From Paraburkholderia graminis C4D1M (GTDB lineage: Bacteria > Pseudomonadota > Gammaproteobacteria > Burkholderiales > Burkholderiaceae): a DNA stretch of 64,000 bases. Each line of letters opens with the position of its first letter. Position 1 is the stretch's first letter. Shown here one piece after another: positions 25,533 through 35,115 of the stretch. Location: contig NZ_ABLD01000005.1 in NCBI RefSeq assembly GCF_000172415.1, positions 248,001 to 312,000 of the forward strand. Direction: 5' to 3'. The position numbers and the translations under genes are program-made. Under the pieces are notes generated by a model. The model had not been told where the DNA came from and ran no database searches. It saw only the letters and a list, made by a program, of their open reading frames with translations.

Positions 25533-28500
25533 ATGAGCGTGATATTTGCCGTGCTGGGCGCGGTGGTCGGCATGCTGGCTTCGTTGTCGAACGATCTTCC
25601 GGTCGGCTACGGCGCATTCTTCGGCGCGCTCGCGGGCTTTGCGCTGGCGCGCTTGCGCAAGAGAAATCCAGCGGGCACTGGGCAGTCGCCATTGCCGGGC
25701 GCTACCGCCGCGGATGCGCCCGGCGCGCCTCGTGACCTGGCGGCTCGCGTCGAGTGGCTGGAACGTGAACTCGTTTCGCTGCGCGGCGAGATCCGGCAAT
25801 TGCGTGAGGCAGCGGGTATTGCATCAGCCGACGACGACGCTCGAGCGCCAGCGCCGATGCACGCATCAGACGCCGCAACGATGCGCGACTCCGTCGCGGC
25901 AGCCACCACTGAGCATCGCTACGCAATCGCGCCGCAAGAGGCCGTGAAGCTTACGGCGAGAGCGTCGGCGGCACTTGCGCCAGCGGGCGGGGAGGCGGGC
26001 GCGTCGATTGATCCGCAGACGGAAACGTCAACCGGCATGGACGCCGCCGCACAAGCACAAGCACAAGCGCAAGCACAACCCGCCGCCGCCGCGCGCACCC
26101 AAGCCGACGCCGCCGCGCCAGCACAACCGAACCTCGCGGGCCTCCCGCAAGCCACTGCGACCGACGCGGCACAACGCGCCCAACCGCAACCCGCCGCCGC
26201 TGCGCATACCCAACCTGACCTCGCCGCCCCCGCACAACCCAACCTCCCACCCGCACCTCCACGCGGCCCCGGCGTCGTCGAGCGCCTTTTCAAAGCAGGC
26301 CGCGACTGGCTCTTCGGCGGCAATACGGTGGTGCGCGTCGGCATCGTCGTGCTGTTCTTCGGCATTGCCTTCCTGCTGAAATACGCCGCCGACAACAGCC
26401 TGCTGCCGATCGAATTCCGCCTCGCAAGCGTCGCGCTCGCCGCGACGGCCCTGCTCGTGCTCGGCTGGCGCATCGGCGACAGTCGCGGCGCGTACGGGCT
26501 CGTGCTGCAAGGCGGCGGCGTCGGCGCGCTGTACCTGACGGTGTTCGCCGCGACCCGGCTCTATCATCTGCTGCCCGCCGGCGCAGCCTTGCCGCTGATG
26601 GTCGCGACCTGCGCGCTGAGCGCGTTCCTCGCGGTACGGCAGAACGCGCCTTCGCTCGCGTTCATGGGCAGCGCGGGCGGCTTCCTCGCGCCGCTCCTCT
26701 TGTCCACCGGCGGCGGCAGTCATGTGATGCTCTTTAGCTACTACGCGTTGCTCAACGCGGGCATCTTCGCGATCGCGTGGTTCAAGGCATGGCGTCCGCT
26801 GAATCTGCTCGGCTTTGTCTTCACGTTCTCGATCGGCGCGGCGTGGGGCGCGACGGCATATCGTCCGGAACTCCTCGCGAGCACTGAGCCGTTTCTGATC
26901 CTCTTCTTCCTGATGTATGTCGGTATCGCGCTGCTCTACGCGGTGCGCCGCGAACTGACGCTCAGGCATTACGTCGACGGCACGCTCGTGTTCGGCACGC
27001 CGCTCGTCGCAATCGGCCTGCAGTCCGCGCTGATGCGAGGCACCGAGTTCGGGCTCGCATGGAGCGCCGTCGCGCTCGCCGTGTTCTATCTCGCGATAGC
27101 GGGCTGGCTCGCGCCGCGCCGCGCGCGTCTCGGCCTGCTATTCGACTCGATGTTCGCGCTCGCCGTCATCTTCGCGACGCTCGCCGTGCCGCTCGCGTTC
27201 ACCGGACCGACGACTAGCGCGACGTGGGCAATCGAAGGCGCCGCGGTGACATGGCTCGCCGTGCGGCAACGACGCCTCGTCGCGTTCGCCTTCGGCCTGC
27301 TGATGCAACTGGCCGCGGCGGGCGCGTTTGTCGTCGGCACGGTTTTGTCGTTCAGCCACGCGGCGAGCTTGCCGGTGCTGAACGGCGCGTATCTGGCAAG
27401 CGTACTGATCGCGCTCGCCGGCATCTTCACCGGATGGCGTTTGCACGGTCGCAGCGAAGCACGCGACTGGCACGCGTGGCTGCCGCAGATCGGCGTGGTC
27501 GCGAGTCTGTGGGGTCTGCTGTGGTGGGTGGGGGGCGGGCTCAACGAGATACAGAGCTACGTCCATGCGTACGTTCCGGACGGCCGCGACCGAGTCGGCA
27601 TCGCATTCGTCGCGCTGTTCGCCGCGCTGAGCGCATGGCTCGCTCATGGCGCGCGCCGCAAGCTGCGCTGGCCGCTCGCAGAGTGGCCGGCGCTCGCGCT
27701 CGTGCCTGTTCTCGCCGCGCTCACACTCGGACTTTTTGCATTGAACATGAGGCCGGTCAGCGGCTACGGCTGGCTGGTTTGTCTGCTGGTTGCCGTCGCC
27801 AGTTACGCGCTTTTATGGCGTCAGCAGCGCGACGTCGGCGAGCGCATTCTCGCGCCGCTGCACACGCTGATGTTCTGGACCGCCGGCACGCTCGCCGCGC
27901 TCGAAGGCTACTGGGCGTTGCGCGCTTACGTGCCCGAAGGTGCATGGAGGTGGAGCGCGTGGGCGTATGGCTTCGGCGCGCTGCTGTTGCTGCTGGCCGG
28001 CGTGGGGCATCGTCTGCGTTGGCCGGTTGGGCGCTTCACGTGGGCCTATCAGGTGTGGGCCGCGGCGCCGCTCGCCGCGTTGCTGTGGGCGTGGACCATT
28101 GCAAGCGTGACGAGCGACGGCAGCGCCGCGCCGCTCTTCTGGCTGCCTATCGTCAATCCGCTCGACGTCGCACAGATACTCGTGTTCGTCGCGGGCGCCG
28201 TGTGGCTGCGGCGGCTGCGCGCACTGGGTGTGCAATGGCACCCGCGCGCGTTCGATTACGCCGTGCTCGCGACGCTGTTCCTGTGGTTCAATGCGTTGCT
28301 GCTTCGCACGCTGCATCATCATTTCGACGCGGCGTACGACGTGACCGCGGTGCTCGCGTCGTTCACGCTGCAGCAGGTGTTCCTGGTCGGATGGAGCGCG
28401 TTCGCGTTCGCCGGTTTGTGGCTCGCGCGACGCGACAGCATCGTGCGCCTGTGCGCAATTGCGTCGACGCCGCTCGTGCTCGTGATGTGGCTGTGGACCT

Positions 28501-29036
28501 TCTACGCCAACCTGACGCAGGACGGCGGCGCGTGGGCGCGGCTGCCGTTGTTGAATCCGCTCGATCTCGTGCAGGCCGTGGTGTTTGCACTGGCCGCGCT
28601 CTGGCTCGTGCGCGTTCACCGTCTCGGCGTGCCGCTCGACGGCTACCGGCTGCCGTTGCAAGTCGCGGCCGGGGCGACCGGCTTCGTGTGGTTGAATGCG
28701 ATGCTGCTGCGCACGCTGCATCATTGGATCGGCGTGCCGTACGAGTTCGCGCAGATGTCCGAGTCGATGCTCGTGCAGGCGTCGGTCTCGGTCTTCTGGA
28801 CGCTGTGCGCGCTGGCGGCGATGATCTGGGCGACGAGACGCGCAAGCCGTATCGTGTGGTTCATCGGCGGCGGGTTGCTCGGCGCGACTGTCGTCAAATT
28901 ATTTCTGTTCGACCTGTCGCACGTGACGGGGATCGAGCGCATCGTATCGTTTATCGGTATCGGCCTGATGTTGCTGCTGATCGGCTACTTCTCGCCGCTG
29001 CCGCCCAAGCCGATGGTCAGGGAAACTGAACAATGA
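25533..29036 (+). CDS. DUF2339 polytopic membrane protein
   Basis: Very large inner-membrane protein of 1167 residues. N-terminus: a hydrophobic hairpin with a glycine-rich motif (LGAVVGMLASL), a short coiled coil (VEWLERELVSLRGEIRQLREAAG), then about 150 residues of Ala/Gln/Pro low complexity (AQAQAQAQ, AAPAQPNL). From about residue 265 the DUF2339 core begins (FGGNTVVRVGIVVLFFGIAFLLKYAADN), followed by more than 20 hydrophobic segments to the C-terminus (IGIGLMLLLIGYFSPLPPKP). Start ATG 25533 with AGAGGGA upstream. Its stop overlaps the start of the DUF3999 gene (ATGA), so the two are translated together. Function unknown; the pairing suggests a membrane protein with a periplasmic partner. 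Confidence 0.9.
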   Translation: MSVIFAVLGAVVGMLASLSNDLPVGYGAFFGALAGFALARLRKRNPAGTGQSPLPGATAADAPGAPRDLAARVEWLERELVSLRGEIRQLREAAGIASADDDARAPAPMHASDAATMRDSVAAATTEHRYAIAPQEAVKLTARASAALAPAGGEAGASIDPQTETSTGMDAAAQAQAQAQAQPAAAARTQADAAAPAQPNLAGLPQATATDAAQRAQPQPAAAAHTQPDLAAPAQPNLPPAPPRGPGVVERLFKAGRDWLFGGNTVVRVGIVVLFFGIAFLLKYAADNSLLPIEFRLASVALAATALLVLGWRIGDSRGAYGLVLQGGGVGALYLTVFAATRLYHLLPAGAALPLMVATCALSAFLAVRQNAPSLAFMGSAGGFLAPLLLSTGGGSHVMLFSYYALLNAGIFAIAWFKAWRPLNLLGFVFTFSIGAAWGATAYRPELLASTEPFLILFFLMYVGIALLYAVRRELTLRHYVDGTLVFGTPLVAIGLQSALMRGTEFGLAWSAVALAVFYLAIAGWLAPRRARLGLLFDSMFALAVIFATLAVPLAFTGPTTSATWAIEGAAVTWLAVRQRRLVAFAFGLLMQLAAAGAFVVGTVLSFSHAASLPVLNGAYLASVLIALAGIFTGWRLHGRSEARDWHAWLPQIGVVASLWGLLWWVGGGLNEIQSYVHAYVPDGRDRVGIAFVALFAALSAWLAHGARRKLRWPLAEWPALALVPVLAALTLGLFALNMRPVSGYGWLVCLLVAVASYALLWRQQRDVGERILAPLHTLMFWTAGTLAALEGYWALRAYVPEGAWRWSAWAYGFGALLLLLAGVGHRLRWPVGRFTWAYQVWAAAPLAALLWAWTIASVTSDGSAAPLFWLPIVNPLDVAQILVFVAGAVWLRRLRALGVQWHPRAFDYAVLATLFLWFNALLLRTLHHHFDAAYDVTAVLASFTLQQVFLVGWSAFAFAGLWLARRDSIVRLCAIASTPLVLVMWLWTFYANLTQDGGAWARLPLLNPLDLVQAVVFALAALWLVRVHRLGVPLDGYRLPLQVAAGATGFVWLNAMLLRTLHHWIGVPYEFAQMSESMLVQASVSVFWTLCALAAMIWATRRASRIVWFIGGGLLGATVVKLFLFDLSHVTGIERIVSFIGIGLMLLLIGYFSPLPPKPMVRETEQ

Positions 29037-30565
29037 AGCATCTTCTGAAAGTGACGGGCTGGTGTGCCGCGCTCGTGTGCGCGTGGACCGCGGCGCCCGC
29101 GTGGGCCGAAGATTTCGCGCGGCACTTTGCGCTTCAGCTCGACGACGGCGCGGCCTACTACAGCGTGAGGCTGCCGGCCGCGGTCTATGCGGCCAGCCAG
29201 CGCAACGATCTCGGCGACGTGCGCGTTTTCAACGGCGCGGGCGAGCCCGTGCCGTACTCGCTCGAGGGGCTCCGCGAGCCGGCCCGCACGCCGCCGACGC
29301 TGCGTCCGGCCCGCTGGTTCCCGCTTCGTCCGGCCGCCGCAGGTCAGGCGGGCGCGCCGCTGGGCGTGACGATCGCCGCCGACGGATCGCTGCGCGCCAC
29401 CGCCGCGCCGCCTGGGCGCGCGCAGCACGACACCGATCTGATCGATGCCGGTCAGGCGTCGCATGAAGGCCGCGCGAGCGCGCTGCTGATCCATCTGCGC
29501 GACGACAATTACCAGGGGCGTGTGTCGGTCGAATCGAGCGACGATCTGCGCAACTGGCAACCGGCCGGCGACGCGCAACTGCTCAAGGTCAGCTACAACG
29601 GCAGCACGCTGAGCCAGGACCGCATCGAACTGAACGGTGCGCACGCGCGCTACCTGCGCCTGCGCTGGCTCGACGGCGCGCCGTACCTCGAATCGATCGA
29701 CGTGGAAGTGCAGGCGGCCGGCGCGGGGCGCGCGCAACTCGCGGACAGCCAGCGCGAGTGGCGCGAAGGCATCGTCGCGCGCGCGGGTCCGAAGGCCGGC
29801 GAATATTTCTTTAGCACCAGCGGTCCTTTCCCGGTCGACCGGCTGCGGCTGAATCTGCCGCAGCCGAACACGGTGGCGCCCGCGGTCGTCTATTCGCGCG
29901 GCGAACTGGGCGGGGCGTGGCGCGAGGTGTCGAATGCGACGCTGTTCCGTTTGCATAACGGAGACGTCGAACAGAACAATCCGTCGCTTCAATTGCCGCC
30001 GGATACGGACCGTCACTGGCGGGTGGTTGTCGATGCGCGTAACGGCGGACTCGGCAGCGGCGTGCTGACTGTTGCAGCGGGGTGGCGTCCGGCGACGCTG
30101 ACGTTCGTCGCGCGCGGATCGGCGCCTTTCACGCTCGGCGTGGGCAATGCGTCCGCAGTGTCGACCGCGGTCGGGCGCGATGAGTTGCTGATGGACGCGT
30201 CCTCGGCGATTGCCACCGCGCGCGTCGGCGAGCCGCTCGCGCTTGCGCCGAATGCGAATGCGCCGTCGCCGGCCAATGCAGATGCGTATCGGCGCTATGT
30301 GCTGTGGGCCGCATTGCTACTGGCCGTCGGCTCGCTCGCGGCGATCGCGTGGCGTCTGGCGCGCAGCGTGTCGCATCGGGTGCCGGCGGGCGATGCCGCG
30401 GCAAGCGCATCGGGCGCGATGGCCGGCGGTCTTGCAACTACGGCGGCTGCGGCAACGGACCTAAACGTTCCAGCAAGTGCTTCGCCCCAGGATAATGCGA
30501 ACGCGGTTTCCGGTGGTGCAGGGCACGCGCCGGAAGCCGGGCATCGGCGCGAGAGCAACGACTGA
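29033..30565 (+). CDS. DUF3999 exported protein with C-terminal membrane anchor
   Basis: 510 residues. Signal peptide MKHLLKVTGWCAALVCAWTAAPAWAEDF with likely cleavage after AWA. The mature part is beta-rich (YYSVRLPAAVYAASQRNDLGDVRVFN), typical of DUF3999, with a carbohydrate-binding-like segment (ARYLRLRWLDG). A single C-terminal membrane helix lies near residues 420-442 (YVLWAALLLAVGSLAAIAWRLA), followed by an Ala-rich cytoplasmic tail. Starts at ATG 29033 inside the last codons of the DUF2339 gene. No function is known; co-translation indicates a complex with the DUF2339 protein. Confidence 0.88.
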   Translation: MKHLLKVTGWCAALVCAWTAAPAWAEDFARHFALQLDDGAAYYSVRLPAAVYAASQRNDLGDVRVFNGAGEPVPYSLEGLREPARTPPTLRPARWFPLRPAAAGQAGAPLGVTIAADGSLRATAAPPGRAQHDTDLIDAGQASHEGRASALLIHLRDDNYQGRVSVESSDDLRNWQPAGDAQLLKVSYNGSTLSQDRIELNGAHARYLRLRWLDGAPYLESIDVEVQAAGAGRAQLADSQREWREGIVARAGPKAGEYFFSTSGPFPVDRLRLNLPQPNTVAPAVVYSRGELGGAWREVSNATLFRLHNGDVEQNNPSLQLPPDTDRHWRVVVDARNGGLGSGVLTVAAGWRPATLTFVARGSAPFTLGVGNASAVSTAVGRDELLMDASSAIATARVGEPLALAPNANAPSPANADAYRRYVLWAALLLAVGSLAAIAWRLARSVSHRVPAGDAAASASGAMAGGLATTAAAATDLNVPASASPQDNANAVSGGAGHAPEAGHRRESND

Positions 30566-30701
30566 AGCACGCGTGCGTTCGCAACGAACGACACGCGTTA
30601 TCGACCTCTGTTGACTAGCACGGCATTGGCCGCGAATTGGAAGCGCCGCGCGCCATGTCTGACGCTTGCCGGTTTCAGACTCGAGCAGCGCTTCACGTGC
30701 T

Positions 30702-31154
30702 TCACGTGTCGCGCGTAGTCATCATCTCGATGACCTTGTCGAGCGCTTCGCCTAGCGCGAGCTTTTCGCTTTCGTCGAGGCAATCGAACAGATCGCCATT
30801 CCACTTGCGCGCGATCGGCATCACCTTGCGATACAGCGCGCGGCCCTCGGGTGTGAGCGACACGAGCACCACGCGGCCGTCGTCGGCACTCGCTTCGCGT
30901 TTGACGAGTCCCTGTCTGATCAGACCTTCGGCGGCGCGGCTCGCCTGGCTCTTGTCGAGATTGGCATGCCTCGCGAGTTCCATGATCGAGAACGGTCCAA
31001 ACGATCCCACCGACGCAATCACGCGAGCTTCCGGCAACGTCACGCCGAGCTTGTCCTGGTAGCGCTCGCTGATGCCGCGCTCAGCAAGCTTGTTGAGTAC
31101 ATGCAGACGATAAGTGAGGAGCTGTTCCAGGCCAGCTTTGGCGGAGTCCTTCAT
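30702..31154 (-). CDS. MarR-family transcriptional regulator
   Basis: 150-residue winged-helix repressor. Start ATG 31152-31154 (MKDSAKAGLEQLLTYRLHVLNKL) with GGGAAGACC upstream on the coding strand. Typical features: helix ISERYQDKLGVTLPEARVIASVGSFGP, recognition region LARHANLDKSQASRAAEGLIRQGLVKRE, and the wing ADDGRVVLVSLTPEGRAL. Follows the glycerate kinase gene by 64 bases on the same strand. It might control that gene or respond to a related small acid; this is inference. Confidence 0.88.
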   Translation of the reverse strand: MKDSAKAGLEQLLTYRLHVLNKLAERGISERYQDKLGVTLPEARVIASVGSFGPFSIMELARHANLDKSQASRAAEGLIRQGLVKREASADDGRVVLVSLTPEGRALYRKVMPIARKWNGDLFDCLDESEKLALGEALDKVIEMMTTRDT

Positions 31155-31218
31155 GGTCTTCCCGTGATGAGTGGCGTGGTTGTGGCGCTGTGATTGTTGC
31201 CGCAACCATGCCGCCTGG

Positions 31219-32364
31219 TCAACGCGCGCCGTACTTCAAACGCGTCAGTTGTTCGGCCTCATCCGCCAAAAGCCGCGCGGCGTCGCGAATCGCGAATTCA
31301 AGCGTGATCGGACCGGGTGCCGGCGAGAAGCAACCACTGAAAAATTCGGCAAGGCGCGGCAACGCGGCGGAGTCCACGGCGCCCGACAAAAGTGTCGCCG
31401 GCACGCCTGCGGCTTGCGCATGACGGCACGCGATGAAGGGCGCTTTGCCATGCAGCGTTTGCACGTCCGAGCGTCCTTCGCCGGTGATCAGCCAGTTCGC
31501 GCCTTCGAGCGCGGCGTCGAGGCCGAGTTGCCGCGCGACCGTTTCGGCGCCGGGCTCGAACTGCGCGCCGAGCATGTGCAGCGCGAAGCCCAGGCCGCCC
31601 GCGGCGCCCGCGCCGGGCAGATCGCGGGCACTGCGCCCGAGCGCCGCTTCGAGGAGATCCGCGTAACGGGCGAGGGCGGCGTCGATCGTCGCGACCTGTT
31701 CCGGCTTGACGCCCTTTTGCGGGCCGAAGACGGCGGTCGCTCCATGCTCACCGGTCAGCGGATTGTCCACATCGGACATGCCGATGAATTGCGTGCCCGC
31801 CAGCCGCGCGTCGAGTTGCGACACGTCCACGCGCGCGACGCGAGCGAGTTGCTCGGGCGAGGGCTCGAGTTCCCCGCCTTGCGCATCGAAGAGTTTCAGA
31901 CCGAGTCCGACGAGAAGGCCCGCGCCGCCGTCGTTCGTGCTGCTGCCGCCGAGCGCGACGAAAAATCGCCGCACGCCCGCGTCGAGGAGCGCGCTGATCG
32001 CTTCTCCCATGCCGCGCGTGTTGCGCGCCTGAACCGGCACGCCCATCCCGACCGGATCGGTGATGCCGACGATCTCCGCGGTTTCCACGATCGCGCTGCC
32101 GTCGGCGAGCACGCCGGTCAGCGCGTCGCGCACCGGCCCGGCCGCACCGCGCACGCTCAGCGTGCGGCGCTCGCCGCCGCTCGTCAGCATGGCGTCGAGC
32201 GTGCCTTCTCCGCCGTCCGCCATCGGGCAGATACGGACTTCGGCGTCCGGACGGGCACGCCGCACGCCCGACGCGATCGCCTGCGCGACCTGTTCGGCGC
32301 TGAGCGAGCCTTTGAAGGAATCGGGGGCGATGACGACGACAGGCGTGGACGGCGAATTCGGCAT
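31219..32364 (-). CDS. glxK: Glycerate kinase (GlxK/GarK type)
   Basis: Phosphorylates glycerate, joining glyoxylate/glycolate or aldarate breakdown to glycolysis. 381 residues, normal for the family. Landmarks: VVVIAPDSFKGSLSAEQVA at the N-terminus, CPMADGGEGTLDAML, the GSSTNDGGAGLLVGLG segment, LPGAGAAGGLGFAL, LITGEGRSDVQTLHGKAP, and the C-terminal acidic helix. Start ATG 32362-32364. It heads a two-gene unit with a MarR regulator. Whether it forms 2- or 3-phosphoglycerate cannot be told from sequence alone; GlxK/GarK enzymes make 2-phosphoglycerate. Confidence 0.9.
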   Translation of the reverse strand: MPNSPSTPVVVIAPDSFKGSLSAEQVAQAIASGVRRARPDAEVRICPMADGGEGTLDAMLTSGGERRTLSVRGAAGPVRDALTGVLADGSAIVETAEIVGITDPVGMGVPVQARNTRGMGEAISALLDAGVRRFFVALGGSSTNDGGAGLLVGLGLKLFDAQGGELEPSPEQLARVARVDVSQLDARLAGTQFIGMSDVDNPLTGEHGATAVFGPQKGVKPEQVATIDAALARYADLLEAALGRSARDLPGAGAAGGLGFALHMLGAQFEPGAETVARQLGLDAALEGANWLITGEGRSDVQTLHGKAPFIACRHAQAAGVPATLLSGAVDSAALPRLAEFFSGCFSPAPGPITLEFAIRDAARLLADEAEQLTRLKYGAR

Positions 32365-32763
32365 GGTGTCTCTAAATGGTTTGAATGGTTACGAGCCGGG
32401 AGGCGGCGGTGGAGCGGACGCGGGGCCGCTCCGAACGCGTTCGCTAGCTTATCAGCATGGCCGCGCCGACTAAATATGCCGAAAGGCATAGGCGGCATTG
32501 TGGAAATTGCGATCCGGTAGCGCGGCGGCATCGTCGGCGAAGTGCGAAACCGACTCGAAAACAGCCCGGAAAGGGCTCCGAATGCCGATAAAAACGCGCG
32601 TAATCATCGAATCCCGGCTAGGCGCGCAAATAGTTTGCTAAAATATTCGGCTCTTTGGACCCAACCGTGCTGCCGGCGGCCTGCAAGCCCGCGGCGCAGG
32701 CGCGCAAATGCGGCACGAGAAGATAACTGAATTCGCTCGAATAATTTTAGGACGATTGAAGCC
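32365..32763. other. Divergent intergenic region between glycerate kinase and tig
   Basis: 399 bases. A -10-like TAAAAT is at 32639-32644 on the plus strand, within the AT-rich stretch TTTGCTAAAATATTCGG, a plausible tig promoter about 120 bases upstream; the -35 is poor. AGGACGATTGAAGCC before the tig ATG supplies the ribosome site (AGGA at 32750-32753). No gene is seen. Confidence 0.45.
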
Positions 32764-34110
32764 ATGGCTAACGTTGTTGAGAACCTCGGCAAGCTCGAAC
32801 GCCGCGTAACGATTTCCCTGCCGAAGGACGCCGTGCAGAAGGAAGTGGACTCGCGTATCCGTCAACTCGCGAAGAACGTGCGCATGCCGGGTTTCCGCCC
32901 GGGCAAGGTGCCGCTCAAGATGGTGACGCAACAGTATTCGGGCCAGGTGGAAGCGGAAGTGCTGAGCGACAAGGTCGGCAAGGAATTCTTCGACATCAGC
33001 CGCGCCGAAAACCTGCGCGTCGCCGGTCAGCCGAGCTTTGCGCCGAAGGTCGACGCGACTGAAGGCGATTACGCTTTCGACGCGACCTTCGAGGTCTATC
33101 CCGAAGTGAAGCTGGGCGATGTCGCCACGGCTGAAATCGAGCGCACCACGACCACGATCACCGAAGCGGAAATCGACCGCACGCTCGAAATCCTGCGCAA
33201 GCAGCGCGTGCATTTCCACGCTCGCGGCGAAGCCGGCGAGCACGGCGACGGCGGCGCGGATACGGCGGCCAAGGAAGGCGATCGCGTGTCGGTCGACTTC
33301 GTCGGCAAGATCGACGGTGAAGTGTTCCAGGGCGGCAGCGCCGAAGACTTCGCGTTCGTGCTGGGCGAAGGCCGCATGCTGCCGGAATTCGAAAAGGCGG
33401 CTACGGGCCTGAAGGTCGGCGAGTCGAAGGAATTCGACCTGGCATTCCCGGCCGACTATCACGGCAAGGAAGTGGCCGGCAAGACCGCGCAATTCACGAT
33501 CACGATGAAGAAGATCGAGTGGCCGCATCTGCCGGAAATCGACGCTGAATTCGCGAAGTCGCTCGGCATTGAAGACGGCGATCTGACCAAGATGCGCGCC
33601 GAGATCAAGGACAATCTGGAGCGCGAAGCCAAGCGCCGCACGCAAGCCATCGTCAAGAATCAGGTGATGGACGCGCTGCTCAAGATTTCGGAACTCGACG
33701 TGCCGAACGCGCTGATCGAACAGGATCAGGAACGCCTCGTCGCGATGGCTCGCCAGGATCTGGAGCAGCGCGGCGTGCCGAACGCTAAAGATGCGCCGAT
33801 TCCTGCCGCTATGTTCAAGGAACAGGCCGAGCGTCGCGTGAAGCTGGGTCTCGTGCTGGCCGAGCTTGTGAAGGCGAACGACCTGCAGGCAAAGCCGGAA
33901 CAGATCCGCGCCGAAGTCGACGAATTCGCGAAAAGCTACGAAGACCCGAAGGAAGTCGTCCGCTGGTATTATTCGAACCAGCAACGCCTTGCTGAAATGG
34001 AAGCGTACGTCGTTGAAGCCAACGTCGTCGAATTCGTGCTGAGCAAGGCCAAGGTGACGGACAAGGAAGTGAGCTTCGAAGAACTGGCAAGCGCAACGGC
34101 GCAAGCGTAA
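32764..34110 (+). CDS. tig: Trigger factor, ribosome-bound chaperone
   Basis: ATP-independent chaperone and prolyl isomerase at the ribosome exit tunnel. 448 residues, normal length. N-terminal ribosome-binding domain with the signature GFRPGKVP (tunnel-binding loop: [15 protein letters not shown]), central FKBP-type PPIase domain ([27 protein letters not shown] ... ), and a long helical C-terminal chaperone domain ending in [13 protein letters not shown]. Start ATG 32764. First gene of the conserved tig-clpP-clpX-lon block; a terminator separates it from clpP, so those genes can be regulated apart. Confidence 0.98.
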   Translation: MANVVENLGKLERRVTISLPKDAVQKEVDSRIRQLAKNVRMPGFRPGKVPLKMVTQQYSGQVEAEVLSDKVGKEFFDISRAENLRVAGQPSFAPKVDATEGDYAFDATFEVYPEVKLGDVATAEIERTTTTITEAEIDRTLEILRKQRVHFHARGEAGEHGDGGADTAAKEGDRVSVDFVGKIDGEVFQGGSAEDFAFVLGEGRMLPEFEKAATGLKVGESKEFDLAFPADYHGKEVAGKTAQFTITMKKIEWPHLPEIDAEFAKSLGIEDGDLTKMRAEIKDNLEREAKRRTQAIVKNQVMDALLKISELDVPNALIEQDQERLVAMARQDLEQRGVPNAKDAPIPAAMFKEQAERRVKLGLVLAELVKANDLQAKPEQIRAEVDEFAKSYEDPKEVVRWYYSNQQRLAEMEAYVVEANVVEFVLSKAKVTDKEVSFEELASATAQA

Positions 34111-34120
34111 GCGTCGCTGC

Positions 34121-34166
34121 AACGGCGTGCCGGCTGTCGGAGCGACGGCCCGCACGCCGTTTTTTT
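34121..34166 (+). terminator. Intrinsic terminator after tig
   Basis: AACGGCGTGC (34121-34130) pairs with GCACGCCGT (34152-34160), interrupted by an inner GGC/GCC arm, followed by seven T residues. Starts 10 bases after the tig stop. Confidence 0.85.
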
Positions 34167-34207
34167 GTGCGGCATTTTTGCACTGCCTGTCGTGCAGTCG
34201 GCGCGCA

Positions 34208-34235
34208 CTTGAATACGGGCTGGTCGACCACACCT
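34208..34235 (+). promoter_or_regulatory. Candidate sigma-32 (heat-shock) promoter for clpP
   Basis: CTTGAAT (34208-34214) matches the RpoH -35 CTTGAAA in six of seven bases; CCACACCT (34228-34235) matches CCCCATNT in five of seven defined bases, with 13-bp spacing. Predicted start near 34242, giving a leader of about 40 bases. A TAGAAT at 34253-34258 could be a sigma-70 -10 but has no fitting -35. Confidence 0.45.
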
Positions 34236-34281
34236 GTCTAGCATCAAATATTTAGAATATTTCCAGACAAGGATCCATTGC

Positions 34282-34935
34282 ATGACCTTTCGCGCCCAAA
34301 TGCTGGACACGTTGACCTCCCAGTCGTCCCGGGATCTCGAAGCGCAGGCGCTCGGACTGGTGCCGATCGTCGTGGAAACGAGCGGTCGGGGCGAGCGCTC
34401 GTATGACATCTACTCGCGTCTTCTGAAGGAACGCATTGTGTTCCTGGTCGGCGAGGTGAACGATCAGACGGCCAATCTCGTCGTCGCACAAATGCTGTTC
34501 CTCGAGAGCGAGAATCCGGACAAGGACATCTACTTCTATATCAACAGCCCGGGCGGATCGGTTTCGGCGGGCATGGCGATCTACGACACGATGCAGTTCA
34601 TCAAGCCGGACGTCTCCACGCTGTGCATGGGGCTTGCGGCGAGCATGGGTGCGTTCCTGCTGGCAGCGGGCGCGAAGGGCAAGCGCTTCGCGCTGCCGAA
34701 CTCGCGCGTGATGATTCACCAGCCGCTGGGCGGCGCGCGCGGTCAGGCGTCGGACATCGAAATTCAGGCTCGGGAAATCCTTTACCTGAAGGAGCGGCTG
34801 AATCATCTGCTGGCGCACCACACCGGCCAGCCGGTCGAGCGTATTGCGCGCGACACCGACCGTGACAACTTCATGTCCGGCGACGACGCGCAAGCGTACG
34901 GTCTGGTCGATCAGGTAGCCCACAAGCGTCCTTGA
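34282..34935 (+). CDS. clpP: ATP-dependent Clp protease proteolytic subunit
   Basis: Serine protease that forms a double heptamer chamber and works with ClpX or ClpA. Catalytic triad by alignment to E. coli numbering: Ser121 in [11 protein letters not shown], His146 in VMIHQPLGG, Asp195 in [10 protein letters not shown]. Also [17 protein letters not shown]. 217 residues with a short N-terminal extension that may be a processed propeptide. Start ATG 34282. clpX follows after 180 bases containing an RNA hairpin. Confidence 0.98.
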   Translation: MTFRAQMLDTLTSQSSRDLEAQALGLVPIVVETSGRGERSYDIYSRLLKERIVFLVGEVNDQTANLVVAQMLFLESENPDKDIYFYINSPGGSVSAGMAIYDTMQFIKPDVSTLCMGLAASMGAFLLAAGAKGKRFALPNSRVMIHQPLGGARGQASDIEIQAREILYLKERLNHLLAHHTGQPVERIARDTDRDNFMSGDDAQAYGLVDQVAHKRP

Positions 34936-34942
34936 TCGGGTA

Positions 34943-34971
34943 CGGATTTGCCCTAATTCGGGGCAAATCCG
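34943..34971. repeat. 11-bp perfect inverted repeat between clpP and clpX
   Basis: CGGATTTGCCC (34943-34953) and GGGCAAATCCG (34961-34971) with a 7-base loop, starting 8 bases after the clpP stop. No T tract follows, so it may stabilise mRNA or slow readthrough rather than terminate. Confidence 0.7.
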
Positions 34972-35115
34972 GCGCCTGATCGGTTGTGAAATAATCAAGA
35001 CTCGTCCGAGCGCCTGCGGCAAACGCCGTCACCTTGCTCAGCCCCGCCGCGCCCAACTGCGAGGCTGGGGCAAACGGCGTATCATGTAATCGAGTGTCCG
35101 GAGGCTCACACATCT

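Noticed and set aside
26036..26262. Repeat array in the DUF2339 gene considered as a separate repeat element
   Set aside because: It is in frame and encodes an Ala/Gln/Pro-rich linker; spacing is irregular, so it is not a CRISPR or mobile repeat.
27224..29029. 601-codon plus-strand frame inside the DUF2339 gene
   Set aside because: Arg-rich alternative frame of a long membrane-protein gene; no motif.
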